Shown piece after piece: positions 33,420 through 46,773 of a DNA stretch of 64,000 nucleotides; position 1 is the first letter of the stretch; every line of letters begins with the position of its first letter. A model generated the notes under the pieces. The model did no database searches and was not told the origin of the DNA. It saw only the letters and a program-made list of their open reading frames with translations. The translations under genes were made by a program, and so were the position numbers. Origin of the DNA: Cocos nucifera (Eukaryota; Streptophyta; Magnoliopsida; Arecales; Arecaceae); the NCBI GenBank assembly GCA_006176705.1, contig QRFJ01002470.1:283001-347000 (forward strand), given 5' to 3'.

Positions 33420-35820
33420 TTCTCTATATATAATTTTGCTACTTGGGTATTAGATACCGGTGGTCTTATGCAATTCATTGCAAGAACTTTAGGTAGGTGG
33501 AATGTTTGAAAATGATGAGAAATATCTGAAAGTTTGGGATGAAAGTCTTGTTCCAATCCAAGCTTTAGGAATTATCTAGCTTATTTTCAAAAGATTTTAT
33601 TTTGAGTGATTGTCACCATTGTTCATTATTTATGATAAATGTGATCTCTGTTGACCTTTTGGTTAGAGATGGTTATCATTTATTAATAAAGAAGATTATT
33701 ATGATATTATTATGAATAATATTATAATAATATATGGATAATAAAAATGATATTTAATATTTATATAGCTTGTTAAGTGTAATGTACACATTTAATAAAT
33801 ATCCTAGTTAGATTATGTCATGGATGTCTATCTTTGGCATTATAGGCTTAGTCATCTTGACAAGAACAGGATAAACGGATTAGTTTGAGAGAAAAATCTT
33901 GACATGAATGATTGTGAATCATTAATAGCCTGTGAGTTTTGTCTTCTTAGGAAGATGACAAAATCATCTTTTAATAGAAAAGGTGAAGGAGCAAATTAAG
34001 TTCTAAGTCTCATACATAGTGATATATGTGGACCTATGAACTTAAGTACCAAAGAAAGATATTAATATTTCATTACAGATGACCTATCTGGGCATGGTTG
34101 TGTCTGACTTGAATCATTTGAAATATTTAAATAATTTAATAATAAAATAAAAAAATAAATTAAAAATGGTATTAGAACTCTTCGATCAGATCGAAGAAGC
34201 GAATACTTATCCAGTAAGTTTGTGACATATCTAGGAGAGAATAGGATTCTCTCTTAGTAGATTCTTTTTGGAACATAGTGTATCTAAAAAAAGAAGTTGA
34301 ACTTTATTAGACATGGTTCAATCCATGATAGGATTCACTTGTCTGCCTATTTTAAGGTTGTACTATTGTGACTACTAATTTTACTCTAAAAATATATCGA
34401 GTAAATCTATTGTAAAGACTCCATATAGGATATGGATCGGGCGTAGACCTAAACTCTCTCACCTTTGGGTTTAGAGTTGATTGGCCCATGTCAAAGGTTT
34501 GCATGCAGATAAACTTGGATCCTGGTCCAATAGGTATTTGAGGGTTATTAATTCTACCATGCTAAAGAACATAAGACGTTCATCAACAGAAGAACATTCC
34601 TTTTGGAAAAATATTTTTTAGAGAAGGAACTGATGCCTGTCAAGTTGAACTTGAAAAAGTTTGACTGATAGAAAATGAACCAATATAATCTAGTAAACCT
34701 ACAGAACCAGATTTAATCAGATCAAATTCGATGCACATTAAAGTAGCACCTTTAAGAAGATCTGATAGAGTACCGCATTAGCCGGATAGATACTTTAGTA
34801 TCTAATGGCGATCCTATTGAGCTCAATGAGAATAACAAGAATTTGATCACCTATAAGGATGCAATGCAGTGGTCTGACTCTGAGAAGTGGCTTGGAACCA
34901 CATAATCCAAATTGAAGTCCATGGAAATTAATAGTGTATGGACATTAGTTGATTCATCTGAAGGGATAAAATCCATTGGGTGTGAATGGATTTTCAAAAA
35001 GATAAGAGTAGCGCAGATGGGAAGGTAAAGACTTGTAAAGCCCGTTTGGCTATTATCTCAATTTTGAAATATACATTTTGAACGTATGACTTGGTTATGA
35101 ATAAAGATAAAACCTACATTTGTAAGTGGGCAAAATGTTCTATAGTGTTATTCCTTGTGCTGTCTATGGATGAAATTCTCTTAATCGGGAATAGCATTCC
35201 AGCATCACAGGAATAAAGGTTTGGCAGTCATCTAATTTCTTCATGTTCAAAATCAGATATAGTATACTCACTAATGATAGTGAGTAGATACCAGTCTAAT
35301 CTAAGTGAGGATTATTAGAAGTTTATATAGACAATCTTCATATATTTGAAAAATACTAAGGTCCAATGACTCAAATATAGAAATACTGACTTAAAACATA
35401 TGGATATTTTAATTTTAGTCAGAACAAGATGACAATAATAGAATATCAGGTCATATCCTAATTATAGGAGCAATCTGCTGGAAAGATTTCATGCAAGATA
35501 TTGTAGCCTATTCAGTTAGTGATGTTGAGTACATCGTGGCATATGATGCTGCCATGTAAGTTGTGTAGTTATTGAGATTCATTAGCAGGTTGGGAATAGC
35601 ACCCTCCATCGATGGTCCAGTCTTATCATAGTACTGGAGCCATAGCTCAGGCTAAAGAATCAAAGGACCAGTATATTTTGCATCGTTATCATCTTTGATT
35701 TTAGATCAGGATGACGTTGATCTTTGGATGATTGATAGAAAAGAAGAACTTGACCGACCCATTTACTAAGGCCACCGAACTAAGGAGTTCTATGAACTCA
35801 AGTGAAAGATAGGATATTTG
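33420..35820 (+). pseudogene. Copia-1 pol (protease, integrase, RT), heavily decayed
   Basis: Landmarks in order: ATWVLDTGG, the aspartic protease site (about 33440); LWHYRLSHLDKNRINGL and CEFCLLRKMTKSSF, the GAG-pre-integrase zinc-binding region (about 33830-33975); IHSDICGPMNLSTKERY, the start of integrase (about 34015-34065); ELNENNKNLITYKDAMQWSD (about 34818-34880) and VWTLVDSSEGIKSIGCEWIF (about 34937-34996), the start of reverse transcriptase; and VEYIVAYDAAM, RNase H (about 35527-35558). Many stops and frameshifts; no YVDD was found. Ty1/copia order (integrase before RT) is clear. Confidence 0.75.
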
Positions 35821-35855
35821 ATATCATCTTAATTGGCTTTAGTCCAAGTGAGAGT

Positions 35856-37773
35856 TATTGAAAAATATATCCTAAAGCCAATTATCTAAGTAATAGATGA
35901 TTGAAATTAGTATATGAATTATCTAATAATAGTTATTTGGCTGGTTCATCATAAAAGTTCTATCTTTCTTAAATGAACTCCTAAATTATGATGTTCTTAG
36001 AACCATAATCAATCGATAAAGGAAGATTTATCAGATGGTTCTTAAACTATTCATGATCAAATGATAAGTTATTAATAAGGACGATAACTTATCGAGTGTA
36101 GATCGTTGTATGCCATATGCGTTGGTTGTTCTCATAACCAAGTGGTATGAAGACACTGGTATGGCATCTAGGTGAGATGTAGGAGTACATCTACACTGAA
36201 CATGATCAATGTAGTACTCTACTATCAAGAGTAGCTAGTTAAGGCTAATGGATATAAGTGTTCCTCTAACTTGAGATCACCACGATGACTTGCAAGCAAC
36301 TTACTGTACTTTTATGCTGGACTATCTGTATTTCTAATATAGGTTCAAAAGATTTTTGGGTACAATCAAGTACTTATAAAGTCGGTGTGTGAGTCAAGAT
36401 GGAATTGACCATCCCTGATTAGCTTCAGAAAAAGAATATCTTGTTGTATTTTAATTTAGCAAAATCTAGGCCTAAAAAATCCTCGTAAGAAGTCATGAGA
36501 TTTGTAAAATTTTGAAACATAATAGAGATGACTTGTATGAGTGATTGACAGCATGCTCAAAGTCGTCTTGAGCATTATTGATCAAAGGGATGAATTATAC
36601 AGTAACCATGGGCTAAGGTTCTAAGAATGTTGCTTTGTATACATTCGATCTATCCAGACATCGGAAACTATTGCTAGATGGTTACTTTGATTGGTATAGA
36701 AATTAGTTCCTATGTTATCGACTTAGGTTCAAACCTATAAGATCATACACATTAAAAATTATAGTCTAATCAGATAGTTAATCGATGATTGAGAATTGTT
36801 CTTAGATCAAACTATCAATATGATTGATGTTTGATCTAATGCAAATATTGCAGGAGGATCGATTAGCAATTAGATTGCTAATTGGCTAAATTTAATTAAG
36901 TATTTAGGCTGAGATCAAGTCCAATTAAATTAAATTTAATTATAATTAGTTTAAACTTAATTAGATTAAGTTTAATTGGTTTATTGGATAAGCCAAATGT
37001 ATGGAAAAAATAATTTCTAGTTGGACTAGAATTTGAGTGCACCTAATTCCTAATTGAGTTAGGATTTAAATTAGATTTAAATATGATTTAAACCTAACTT
37101 AATTGGGTTCCTAGTTGGACTAGGATCATCCATAATTAAATTACATTTAATTTTATTTGAATTAGGTTTAAAATATTTTTGACCTAGTCAAACAAGAAAA
37201 ATTTCAGTTGGACTGGGACTCTCACTCCTTCCTTGCACCAATAAAAGTCAACACCTATATTTTATTTTTAGATCTTTATGTGATATTCTCCATGTCAATA
37301 AGAGCTTCTCCATGCACTAAATATCTAAAGAGATTAATTAAAATTTGATTTGATCAAATTTGGTATGTGGTTTGGTTTTGTTTTCTTTTGAAAGAGTTCC
37401 AATTCTCCTAAAACTCCTCCTTGGTCTCTTATTAAGACTAAGTTTTGACCTAGTCTTCCATACATAAAAGGAAGGATGCCTTCTATCAGGTTTAGGACAT
37501 GTAAAATCTAAAAAAATTATGAAAAAATAGAAGAAAAGCAGGAGGAGCCATGGGAGACTTTAGACACCAAGTTCCATGAAGGAGAGACCTCATTAAGCCA
37601 TCAATTATTGATGTCTTGAAGAGAGAAAAGTAAGAAAAAAATTATTTTCTCTTAGAGATTTATTTCTAATCCTTCTTTGTTTATTCTTTATGATTTTTAT
37701 ATGATAAAAATCTTAGAGAGAGAGAGGAAGAGGGTGTGGGGATTTGTGCTGTAAGATGTTGGGGCATAGTGAT
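35856..37773 (+). repeat. 3' LTR of Copia-1, truncated
   Basis: Starts tattgaaaaatatatcc (first base pair of the TGTTG end altered) and follows the 5' LTR to 37773, where about 800 bp of the LTR end is missing. Confidence 0.85.
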
Positions 37774-37778
37774 CTCGA

Positions 37779-38529
37779 TAGGCCATAGAATTTTTCTCTC
37801 TAAGAAAGATTATTCGACAACTCCTGAAGAGAAAGAGCATATGATACTAGAGTCCTATATGCTTCGGTAGTGGGATCTATCATGTACACCATGACATGTA
37901 CGAGACTAGATGTGGCATACTCACTAGGAGTAGTGAGTAGATACTAGTCTGATCTTGTAGAAAACCACTGAAAAGTGGTTAAAGCCATCCTTAAGTATTT
38001 GAAAAGTACTAAGGACCAATGGTTGATTTATGGTGAGTTAGATCTGAAATTTATGAAATTTACAGACTCCAACTTTCAATCTGATCATGATGATAGTAGA
38101 AGCATGTTGGAATATATCTTTATTTTGAATGGAGGAGCCATCTGCTAGAAAAATTTCAAGCAGCATATTATGGCAGACTCTATTTATGAAGTAGAGTATA
38201 TCGTAGCATCAGATGCTGTGAAATAAGCTATATGGCTGAGGAAGTTTATCATCGAGCTCAGAGTAGCATCATTTCTAGATGGTCTGATTTTGCTCTACTG
38301 TGATAGCACTAGTGCCATAGCTCAGACGAAGGAACTAAAGGCACACCAATGGATGAAGCACATCCTGCGCCGCTTCCACCTGATCCAAGAGATCATGGAT
38401 CGAGGTGACGTCGACCTTCAAAAGATCGATGAAAAGGAGAATAGGGCTGACCCCTTCACTAAAGTCCTGACAATAAAGAAGTTCGACAACCATAAGTTGA
38501 AGATGGATATTAGATACTATATCGAGTGA
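37779..38529 (+). pseudogene. Copia-2 RT C-terminus and RNase H
   Basis: Copies element RNA into DNA and removes the template in intact relatives. Sequence reads YASVVGSIMYTMTCTRLDVA and WKVVKAILKYLKSTKDQWLI (about 37855-38025), then FTDSNFQSDHDDSRSM, the first RNase H Asp. It continues with YEVEYIVASDAVK, then an open stretch from 38290 with LYCDSTSAIAQTKELKAHQW, the HILRRFHLIQEIMDRGDVDL region and NRADPFTKVL. Ends at a natural stop (38527-38529). Stops occur near 38150 and 38225, and the N-terminal RT with YVDD is missing. Confidence 0.8.
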
Positions 38530-38548
38530 TTTTAGGATAAGTGAAAGT

Positions 38549-41014
38549 TGTTGAAAAATATGTTCCAAAGCCAATAGTCAACCTATTGACGGTTGAGCCA
38601 TATTATAATTATAATTAATTTATTAATTACTAATTTTTTTTTAGCATTTTCATTATAAAGTATTTATCTTCTTACGCACTCCATTATTATGATGAAGTCT
38701 TTAGGACTATTTAGCTTCGATAAAGAGATAATTTATCGATTAGTCCTTAAAATAGTTCACGACTAAATGATAGACTGTTAATTAGGATGACAACATCTAT
38801 CAAGCATAGGTTACTATATGCCATATGGCTTGATTGTCCTCTTAATCAAGGAGTGTGGAGATACTGGTATGGTATACAGATGAGATATATGGGTATATCA
38901 TCATTGAATGTAACCAATTTCAGAGCATTCTACTATCAAAAATATCTCAGATGGGATATAGATATAAGTATCCTTTAGACCTGAGATCACCTCAGTGACC
39001 TGCAAGCAACTGACTATGCTTTGGTATCAGACAAACTAAATTTCTAATTCAATAACAAAAGGCTTTTAGTTACAGTCAAGTACTTGCGAAGTCAATGTGT
39101 GATCAAGATGGGATTGACACTCCAAGAGTTGGAGAAGAATGTATCACTGTATTTCAATATAGCACAACCTTGGCCAAGATAATCCATTAGATGGATTTAA
39201 TATTTTAAAATATAATGTGGACAACCTGATCAGAGTTGATAATTGAACTTTGAGGTATCCTACGAGTAATTTGGTCAAAGGGATGAATTATATAGAAATT
39301 ATATCCACATGGGTTCTAAGGATGTTGTTCTACACATTCGACCTATCCGATAGTCGGATACCATTGTCAGATGGTTACTTTGATTGGTATAAAAATTTAT
39401 TTTTATGCTATTAGCTTAGGTTCGAACCTATAAGGTTATACACATTAGAGCTTACGATCTGATCAGATGGTTGATCAATGATTAAGAATCATTCTAGGAT
39501 TAAATGATCAATATGATTGATGTTTAACCTAGTATAAGTATTATAGGAGGATCGATTAGTAATTAGATTACTAATTGGCTTAATTTGATTAAGCCAGAGG
39601 ATTGAGATTAAGTTTAATTAAATATAATTTAATTAAATTTAGTTTGAACTTGATTAGATCAAATTCAATTAGCTTATTGGATAAGCCAAGTGCAAGGAAG
39701 AACTAGTCCTAGTTCAACTAGAACTTGAGTCAACCCAATTTTTTAATTTGATTAAAAAATTAAATTAAAATTTAATTTAATTTAATCTAATTTAATTAAA
39801 TTTTTAATTGAGTTAGGGCCTAATTTAATTTGGTTGAATTGATTTAGTTTAATTTGGTTTAAGAAATAATTGTGACCAAGTCATAGATGGAATCCTAATA
39901 AGATTAGGATTCCACCTTGCACCACCTTAGCCTCCCACGCCCATGCCCTCTTTCTCTTCTATTTTGTGTGACAAAAACCTCTTTCCCAGGCCTTCTCATG
40001 CATGCCCTCTTCTCCTCTCTTTCTCATACAGAAATTAGGTAGTAGACCTAGTCAAACAGGAAGTTGGTTTTGATTTCAAAATCTATGAGATAGAGTTTTA
40101 GGAAACATAACCATCCTTTCCTTTGTGCCTCCCAACCCCTAATTTTTCTCCTATTTTCTTTGATGGGAAAGAAGGATATTTTGCACCTCTAGCTACTAGT
40201 CCACGCCAAAAATTTTGGAGAGGGCGCCCAACTCTTGGGTGCCCCTTGGCTTGCCCAAATTGGGCATTCCTTATCTACATATTTGACTTAGACAAGGACT
40301 CCTCTATTTCTTTATATTTAGGATGAATTTTGGGCTACTTTTCATATATGTTCTAGTCCATTGAGAGGGCTTTTGGGTGTGTGAAAATCAGGGAGAAAGA
40401 GTTCTTAGGCATTAGGATTTTATAGACACAAAACTAGATGTCTAGGTGAGAGAATAGAGAAGAAGAAGAGGATCTTCTTCTAGGATTGCTGTGTTCATCT
40501 CTTCCCTTCCTCCGTTTAGATTTTAAAGAGTGTCTCACATCTGAAATCTTATCTCCTCCTTCTCATCTTTGGAAGAGTCCAAATCCAAAAGAAGGAGGCA
40601 TCGAATTGATCGTCAAAGAATGATCAGCACAGTACTAGCATACTGTGCTGATTTCATGCATTAGGACTTCTGATCGTGATTCGTGGGCTCATGTGGATGA
40701 CTCCTAGAGGTCGGACATGTGTGTAGCTTGCAACATCATCCTTAAGTCCGGATCAACAAGTTAGAATGTCTAACTTGCATAATAGATCTTATCTATTTTT
40801 TTTATACCTGCATTAGATGTAGTGTATATGTATGTTGATGTGATCAATATATTTTATTTTTTTTTTATATTTTAATTTTTTATTTAATGACATATCATAA
40901 TCATGTAATAGGATATTATATTAAAAATTAATTTTGATTAATTTTAGCCTTCCACTGCCTAATCTTGAAAAAATTTCAAGATCTAGCTCTAAAATCCTAG
41001 ATTTGGTTCCTTCA
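38549..41014 (+). repeat. LTR of Copia-2
   Basis: 2466 bp starting TGTTGAAAAATATGTTCC after gtgaaag, the remnant polypurine tract, and ending TTTGGTTCCTTCA. It shares the layout of the Copia-1 and Copia-3 LTRs (caaagccaat; ggactatttagcttcgataa; gccatatggcttgattgtcc). The open frames at 38787 and 40123 lie inside the LTR and are not genes. Confidence 0.8.
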
Positions 41015-41015
41015 G

Positions 41016-42468
41016 TGGATACTCTCTAGAAATAAAATTTTAATAAAAATTCTAAGGAAATTGGCATAGGGGGGCATGAAAAGCAAGGTGGTGCAAGATG
41101 GAGAAATCCTAATCACATAAAGACTTCTAGTTTTGACTTGGTCCAACTCTTTATTTCAATCCAATTAAATCAAAACTAATGCAACCTAATTAGAGATGAT
41201 CTTAGTCGAACTAAGAGCCTAATTAAATTAAATTAAATTAAAATTAAAATTAATTTAATTTTTAATTAAATCAAAAAATTGGGTGCATACAAATCCTAAT
41301 TGAATAGAGACTTGTTCTTTCTTGCAATTGGCTTATCCAATAAACCAATCGAACATGATCCAATCAAGCCTAAACCAAATCTAATTAAATTATATTCAAT
41401 TAGACTTAATCTCAGTCCTCTGGCTTAATCAAATTAAGTTAATTAGCAATCCAATTACTAATTGATCCTTCTATAATACTTGCACTAGATCAAACATCAG
41501 TCATATTGATTGTTTGACCTTAGAACAATTCTAAATAGTTGATCAACTATCTGAGCAGATCGAGACCTCTTATTGTGTGACCCCATAGATTTGAACCTAA
41601 GTCGGTAGTATAGAAATAAATTTCTATATGAATCAAAGTGACCATCTAGCAATGATACCCGACGGTCGAATAGGTCAAATGTATAAAGCAACACTCTTAG
41701 AATCCATGTAGATATAGTTTCCGTATAATTCATCCTCTAGATCTAAATGCTTGTAGGATGACTGTGAGTTTAACTGTCAAGCCTAATTAGGTCATCCATA
41801 TTATATTTCAAAATATCAAATCCATCTCATGGATTACTTTAGCTAAGGTTTTGTTAAATTAAAATATAGTGATGCATTTTCTCCAACTCTTGGAGTGGTC
41901 AATCCTATCTTGATTACTCACCGACTTCATAAGTACTTAACTGTGCCCAAAAATCTTTCATCATTGAATTAAAAATTTAGGTAGTCCGGCACCAAAGCAC
42001 AGTGAGTTGTTTGCAAACTACTATGATGATCTCAGGTCTAAGGGATACTTATACCCATACCCATTAAAGTAATTCTCGATAGTAGAATGCTCTAAAGTTG
42101 ATCATGTTCAGTGATGATGTATTCTTACATTTCGTCTGTATGCCATACCAGTATCTTCATACTCTTTGCTTAAAAGGACAACCAATTTATATGGTATACA
42201 ATAACCTATACTCAATAAATGTTGCCGTCTTAATTAACAATGTATCATTTGATCGTGAATAGTTTAAGGACTAATCAATAAATCTTTTTTTTATCGAAAC
42301 TAAATAGTCCTAAGGACTTCATCATAATAAATAAGTTCATTAAAAGATGTTGACTTTATGATGAAAATGCTAAAATATTTATTTTATTTAATAATAAATT
42401 ATTTATAATTATAAAATAGCACAACCATCAACAGACTGATGATTGACTTTGGAATATAATTTTTAATA
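41016..42468 (-). repeat. 3' LTR of Copia-3 (3' end missing)
   Basis: Starts (minus) TATTAAAAATTATATTCC at 42468 and matches 56002-56919 through to tggatactctctagaaataa at 41016. About 1 kb of the LTR end present at 54992-56001 is absent here. The open frame at 41497-41733 is inside the LTR. Confidence 0.8.
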
Positions 42469-42479
42469 ACTTTTACTTA

Positions 42480-45400
42480 TTCTAAAGCCACTCGATACAG
42501 TATTTAATACCCATCTTCGACTTGTGGTTGTCGAACTCCTTTACTGCCAAGGCTTTAGTGAAGGAGTTAGTCAGATTCTTCTTTTCATCGATCTTCTGAA
42601 GGTTGACGTCACCTCGATCCATAATCTCTTGAAATAGGTGATAGCGATGCAGTATGCACTTTGTTCACTAATATGCTTTTGGTTCCTTTGCTTGAGCAAT
42701 GATACTAGTACTGTCGTAGTAGAGCAAGACCAGACCATCAAGGAAGGATGCTACTTTGAGCTTATTGATGAACTTTCTCAGCCACACAGCTTTCTTCATG
42801 GCATCTGATATTGTAATATACTCTATCTAGCATACAGAGTCTGTCACAGTATGCTGCTCGAAACTTTTCAGTAGATAGCTCCACCATTTAGGGTAAAGAT
42901 ATAACCCGACATGCTTCTGCTATCATCCTAGCTAGATTGAAATCTAGAGTCTATAAATCCTACAAGTTTCAGATCTGACTCACTACAAATCAGCCACTGG
43001 TCTTTAGTATTTCTTAAATATTTAAGGATGGTTTTCACCACCTTTCAGTGGTTCTCCTCTGAATCAGATAGGTATCTACTCACACTCCTAGTGAGTATGT
43101 CATATTTGGTCTCTTACATGTCATGGCATACATGATAGATCCCATTGCTGAAGCATATAGAATTCTACTCATATGCTCTCTCTCTCTCTCTCTCTCTCTT
43201 CAAAAGTTGTCGGACAATCCTTCTTAGAGAAAAAAATTTCATGGCCTATCAAAAGATAGGCCTTCTTAAAATTTTCCATGCTGAATCTCTTCAGCATAGT
43301 TTTTATGTATGTGGACTGGAATAACCCAAGCATCCTCTTAGATTTATCCCTATAGATCTTCATTCCTAAAATGTAGAATGCTTCATCCAAGTCCTTCATG
43401 GAGAACTGAGATAACAGTCAAACTTTTATTTTTTATAGTTTAAGGATATCATTCTGGATTAAGAAAATGTCATCCATATACAAGATAAAAGATACCACTG
43501 CCAGACCATTTGCCCACTTGTAAATATAGGGCTCTTCTCCATTCTTAATGAAGTTACATATTTTAATCATCTTATCAAAACACATATTCCAACTTCGAGA
43601 TGCTTGCTTCAATCCATAAATGGATATCTAAAATTTGTACACCTTGGACTCATCTATGGATGTGAACCCTTTAGGTTGTATCATATATACCTCTTGGTTA
43701 ACTCTCCATTTAGGAAAGCTGTCTTCACATCCATCTGTCAGATTTTATAATCCAGATGGACAGCTATCACAAGCATGATCTGAATGGATTTGAGCATTAC
43801 TATGAAAGAAAATATCTCATCATAATCAATACATAACATTAACAATATCTCTTGGCAACTAGATAGGCTTTATAGGTCTCCATCTTTTCATATGCACCCC
43901 TCTTTCTTTTGAAGATCCACTTACATTCAATGGATTTAACCTCTTTAGGTAGGTCAACCAATGTCCACATATCATTGACCTTCATAGCTCCATTTTGGAT
44001 TTCATAGCCTCAAGCCATTTCTCAAAATTAGGTCTTTACATTACATCCATATAGGTGATCGGATCCTCATCATTCTCATCAAGTTCAATGGAATCATCAT
44101 CCTAGACTAAGAAATCATAGTATCTGTTCGACTGACATGGTACTTTACTGAATCTTTTTAATAATGTAGGTACACTGGGCTTTGAATTTGATCTAATCAA
44201 ATCTGATTTTGGTTCTACTACTGATGTCAATCTTTCTACCTATTGAACTTCATCAAGTTCAACCTTAGAGACAATAATTTCTTCACCAAGGAACTCTTTT
44301 TCTAAAAATATTGCCTTAAGGTTGACGAACACCTTTGTTCATCAGTATGGTAGAAAATATATCCTTTGGTTTCTTTTGAGTACCCTATGAATATGCACTT
44401 GTCAAATTTAGGTCCAAGTTTATATGTGATTAACCATTTCACATAAGCTGGGCAACCCCAGATCTAAGGTGTGAAAGTGTTGGCTTATGTCCTATCCATA
44501 TCTCATATGGAATTTTAATTACAAACTTACTTGAAATCATATTTAAAAGATAGCAAGCCGATTCAAATGCATATCCTCAGAAGGATATCAGCAAACTGGC
44601 AAAATCCATCATGGATCGAATAATGTCTAACAGAGTTCGATTTCTTCTTTCAGACACACCATTTTGCTGTGGTGTTTCTGGAGGAGTCTATTAGGAGAGA
44701 ATCTCATTCTCTCTTAGATATGTGAGAAACTCGCTAGAAAGGTATTCACTTCTTTGGTTAGATCAAAGGATTTTAATACTCTTTTCAGTTTATTTTTCTA
44801 CTTCATTTTGAAATCATTTGAATATTTCAAATGAATCCAACTTGTATTTCATCAGATAGATATATCCATACCTGGATAAACCATCTATGAAAGTGATAAA
44901 GTAGAGATATCTACCTCTAGCATTTGTGCTCATAGGCCCACATACATCAGTATGTACAAAACCTACGAGCTCAGTGGCTCTCTTATCTTTTTTAGTAAAA
45001 GATGACTTGGTCATTTTTTCAAGAAGACAAGACTCATAGGTTAGAAGTGATTTGTAATCACAGACTTCGAGAATTTCCTTCTGAGTCAACCTATTTATCC
45101 TATTCTTGTTAATGTGATCTAGTCTATAGTGCCATAAGTAGATATCAGACACACTATCTAATCTAGGATGCTTGCTAATGGAGTAGACTATATTAATCGA
45201 TTGTGATATCATGTATATCCCATTGTTCAAATATCTAGAAAATATAGTAATACCATTTAAAATGACATTATATAATTTTTTCTTTATTGAAATCTCATAA
45301 TTATTTTTGACCAAAAGGCCTACAAAAATGATATTAAAAAAAAAACTAGAACAAAAATGATAATCAATAAGAACAGTAGTATGAGACTCAAATACAAATT

Positions 45401-45560
45401 TTAAGATTCCTAATGCTAGAACTCGAACTGGTCTTCCATCTTTAATATTCAGAAATCTCTCATCTTGTTCGAATCTCCTACTGACCTGCAATCCCTGTAA
45501 TGAATTATAAATATGGTAAAAACTATCGGCATCCAATATCCGTTAGTAATATTACAAATA
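42480..45560 (-). pseudogene. Copia-3 pol (protease remnant, integrase, RT, RNase H)
   Basis: Reading leftward: LDADSFYHIYNSLQGL (45540-45490) replaces the usual LDTG protease site. LWHYRLDHINKNRINRLTQK with CDYKSLLTYESCLLEKMTKS (about 45140-45000) is the GAG-pre-integrase region. LVGFVHTDVCGPMSTNARGR and YFITFIDGLSRYGYIYLMKY (about 44980-44840) begin integrase; this 240-codon open frame (44814-45536) is the longest in the element. RT parts are MWTLVDLPKEVKSIECKWIF (about 43970-43910) and MKDLDEAFYILGMKIYRDKS (43399-43340). RNase H parts are LLYYDSTSIIAQAKE (about 42725-42685) and the QEIMDRGDVNLQKIDEKKNL region (about 42630-42575). A (CT)n run at 43176-43200 lies in the RT-RNase H linker and encodes a run of E and R. 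Many stops. Confidence 0.8.
43176..43200. repeat. (CT)n microsatellite inside Copia-3 pol
   Basis: About 12 CT units. Copia-2 has only gaagagaaagag at the same place (about 37826), so the run expanded after the two copies separated. Confidence 0.85.
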
Positions 45561-45599
45561 AAAAAATTACATGGAGTTATCATATAAATACCTTACCCA

Positions 45600-46426
45600 G
45601 CAAAAGCTTGCTTCTTTCTCGATCTATCCAGGGAGGCAATGTACTGAGGATAGTTTTTCTTCCAGCGCTCCTGCATTTTATAGAAGAAGCACTCTGCTTG
45701 ACTTTTATCGAGCTTTTGCTTCTTGGTCTGGCCCTACATAGATGTCCTAGCCTGAACTTGTACCTTTTTGGACTTCTTCTTCTTATTCTTCTTTTCTTTC
45801 TTAAAGAATCAAGAACCAGAAGAAGACCCTCCCACTAAGTTCACCGACTCTTTGTAGAGCTAGTGATCCTTCTTAAAGTTCTAAAATAACCCCAGTAACC
45901 TATGATAGTTAACTTCAGGCTTTATCATTCGATAATAAGTAAGGAATGAGAGATAAGACTTGGGCAATAAGTTCAAAATTGCATCTTTCCTTAGCTGCTC
46001 ATGTAAGAGAAAGCTGAGCTTGCTTAAATGCTCTATTAGCTCGATCATGTACAATACATCATCAGTGACTGAAGCTCCATCTCTCATCCTGGTATTGAAG
46101 ATGGCACAACTAGTCTTATGGCTCTCAACATCATCGGGTATGCCAAAAGACTCGTTCAATACTTGAAGCATATCTTCTGGCTGAGCTGTCTCAAATTTAC
46201 GACTGAACTCATTGCTCATAGCTGTCAGCATAATACAATGCACCATGGTTCGATCATTGAGCCACTTTTGGTAAGTGTCTCTGACTGACCCACATGTATT
46301 AGAAGCTAGCTCCTCAGGTGCTAGATCTATCAGAATGTACAAGATCCATTCATGCTCTAGGATAATCTTTAACTTATGATACCAGGTACCGAAGTTGGAT
46401 CCCACCAGCTTGTCATTGTCCAACAA
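45600..46426 (-). pseudogene. Copia-3 gag with zinc knuckle
   Basis: The open frame 46426-45881 (181 codons) starts MLDNDKLVGSNFGTWYHKLK and contains MVHCIMLTAMSNEFSRKFE, MLQVLNESFG and ELIEHLSKLSFLLHEQLRKD, matching the UBN2-type gag of Ty1/copia. Downstream, a lysine-rich stretch is followed by CFFYKMQERWKKNYPQYIASL (about 45680-45620), a zinc knuckle that has lost Cys and His positions of CX2CX4HX4C. It would coat element RNA in virus-like particles in the cytoplasm. The frame is lost after 45881. The start fits the family; the upstream leader is untranslated. Confidence 0.8.
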
Positions 46427-46773
46427 TGATCAGAGTGAAAGAGAAGCAGCCATATATGCACAAAAAAAAATCAAAATCTAATTAGTAAATGATTTATTGA
46501 ACCTAAAGATTTGGACTTTAATCAAAAGATTCTTTCACTATTTTATTCAAATTGATAGCCTCTACCTCCAATTCGAAGAATTATCCTAATTTTTTAGCGG
46601 GTACTAGAGTCCACATAGACTGCACACAAGTCCAACTTTGGTTGGTCAACCCATGTACATCTAAGAATAGGTTCATAACTAATTATTTTTCTAAATAATT
46701 TTTAGTAGTTTAATTTTGCCCCAGTCCCTAATTAATAGACTTTGGCCTCCATTGAAAAGGTCCAGTTATGTCC

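Larger units (their letters stand above)
28322..37773 (+). mobile_element. Copia-1: Ty1/copia element with truncated 3' LTR
   Basis: 5' LTR 28322-31073, initiator-Met priming site 31075, long leader, decayed pol (33420-35820), 3' LTR 35856-37773. The 3' LTR stops after gcatagtgat (37773), the point equivalent to about 30257 in the 5' LTR, and is joined directly to Copia-2 coding sequence. No gag is recognisable. It sits inside the gag of Ty3-2. Confidence 0.85.
37774..41014 (+). mobile_element. Copia-2: 3' fragment of a Ty1/copia element
   Basis: Only the last part of RT, RNase H and one LTR remain. It is the same family as Copia-3 (about 80% in the RNase H region). The left edge is a chimeric junction with the Copia-1 LTR; the right edge abuts the inverted Copia-3 LTR at 41015. 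Confidence 0.8.

Noticed and set aside
37774..43290. A recent palindromic duplication of one copia end
   Set aside because: Copia-2 and Copia-3 differ by about 20% and have different LTR details, so they are separate insertions of one family.
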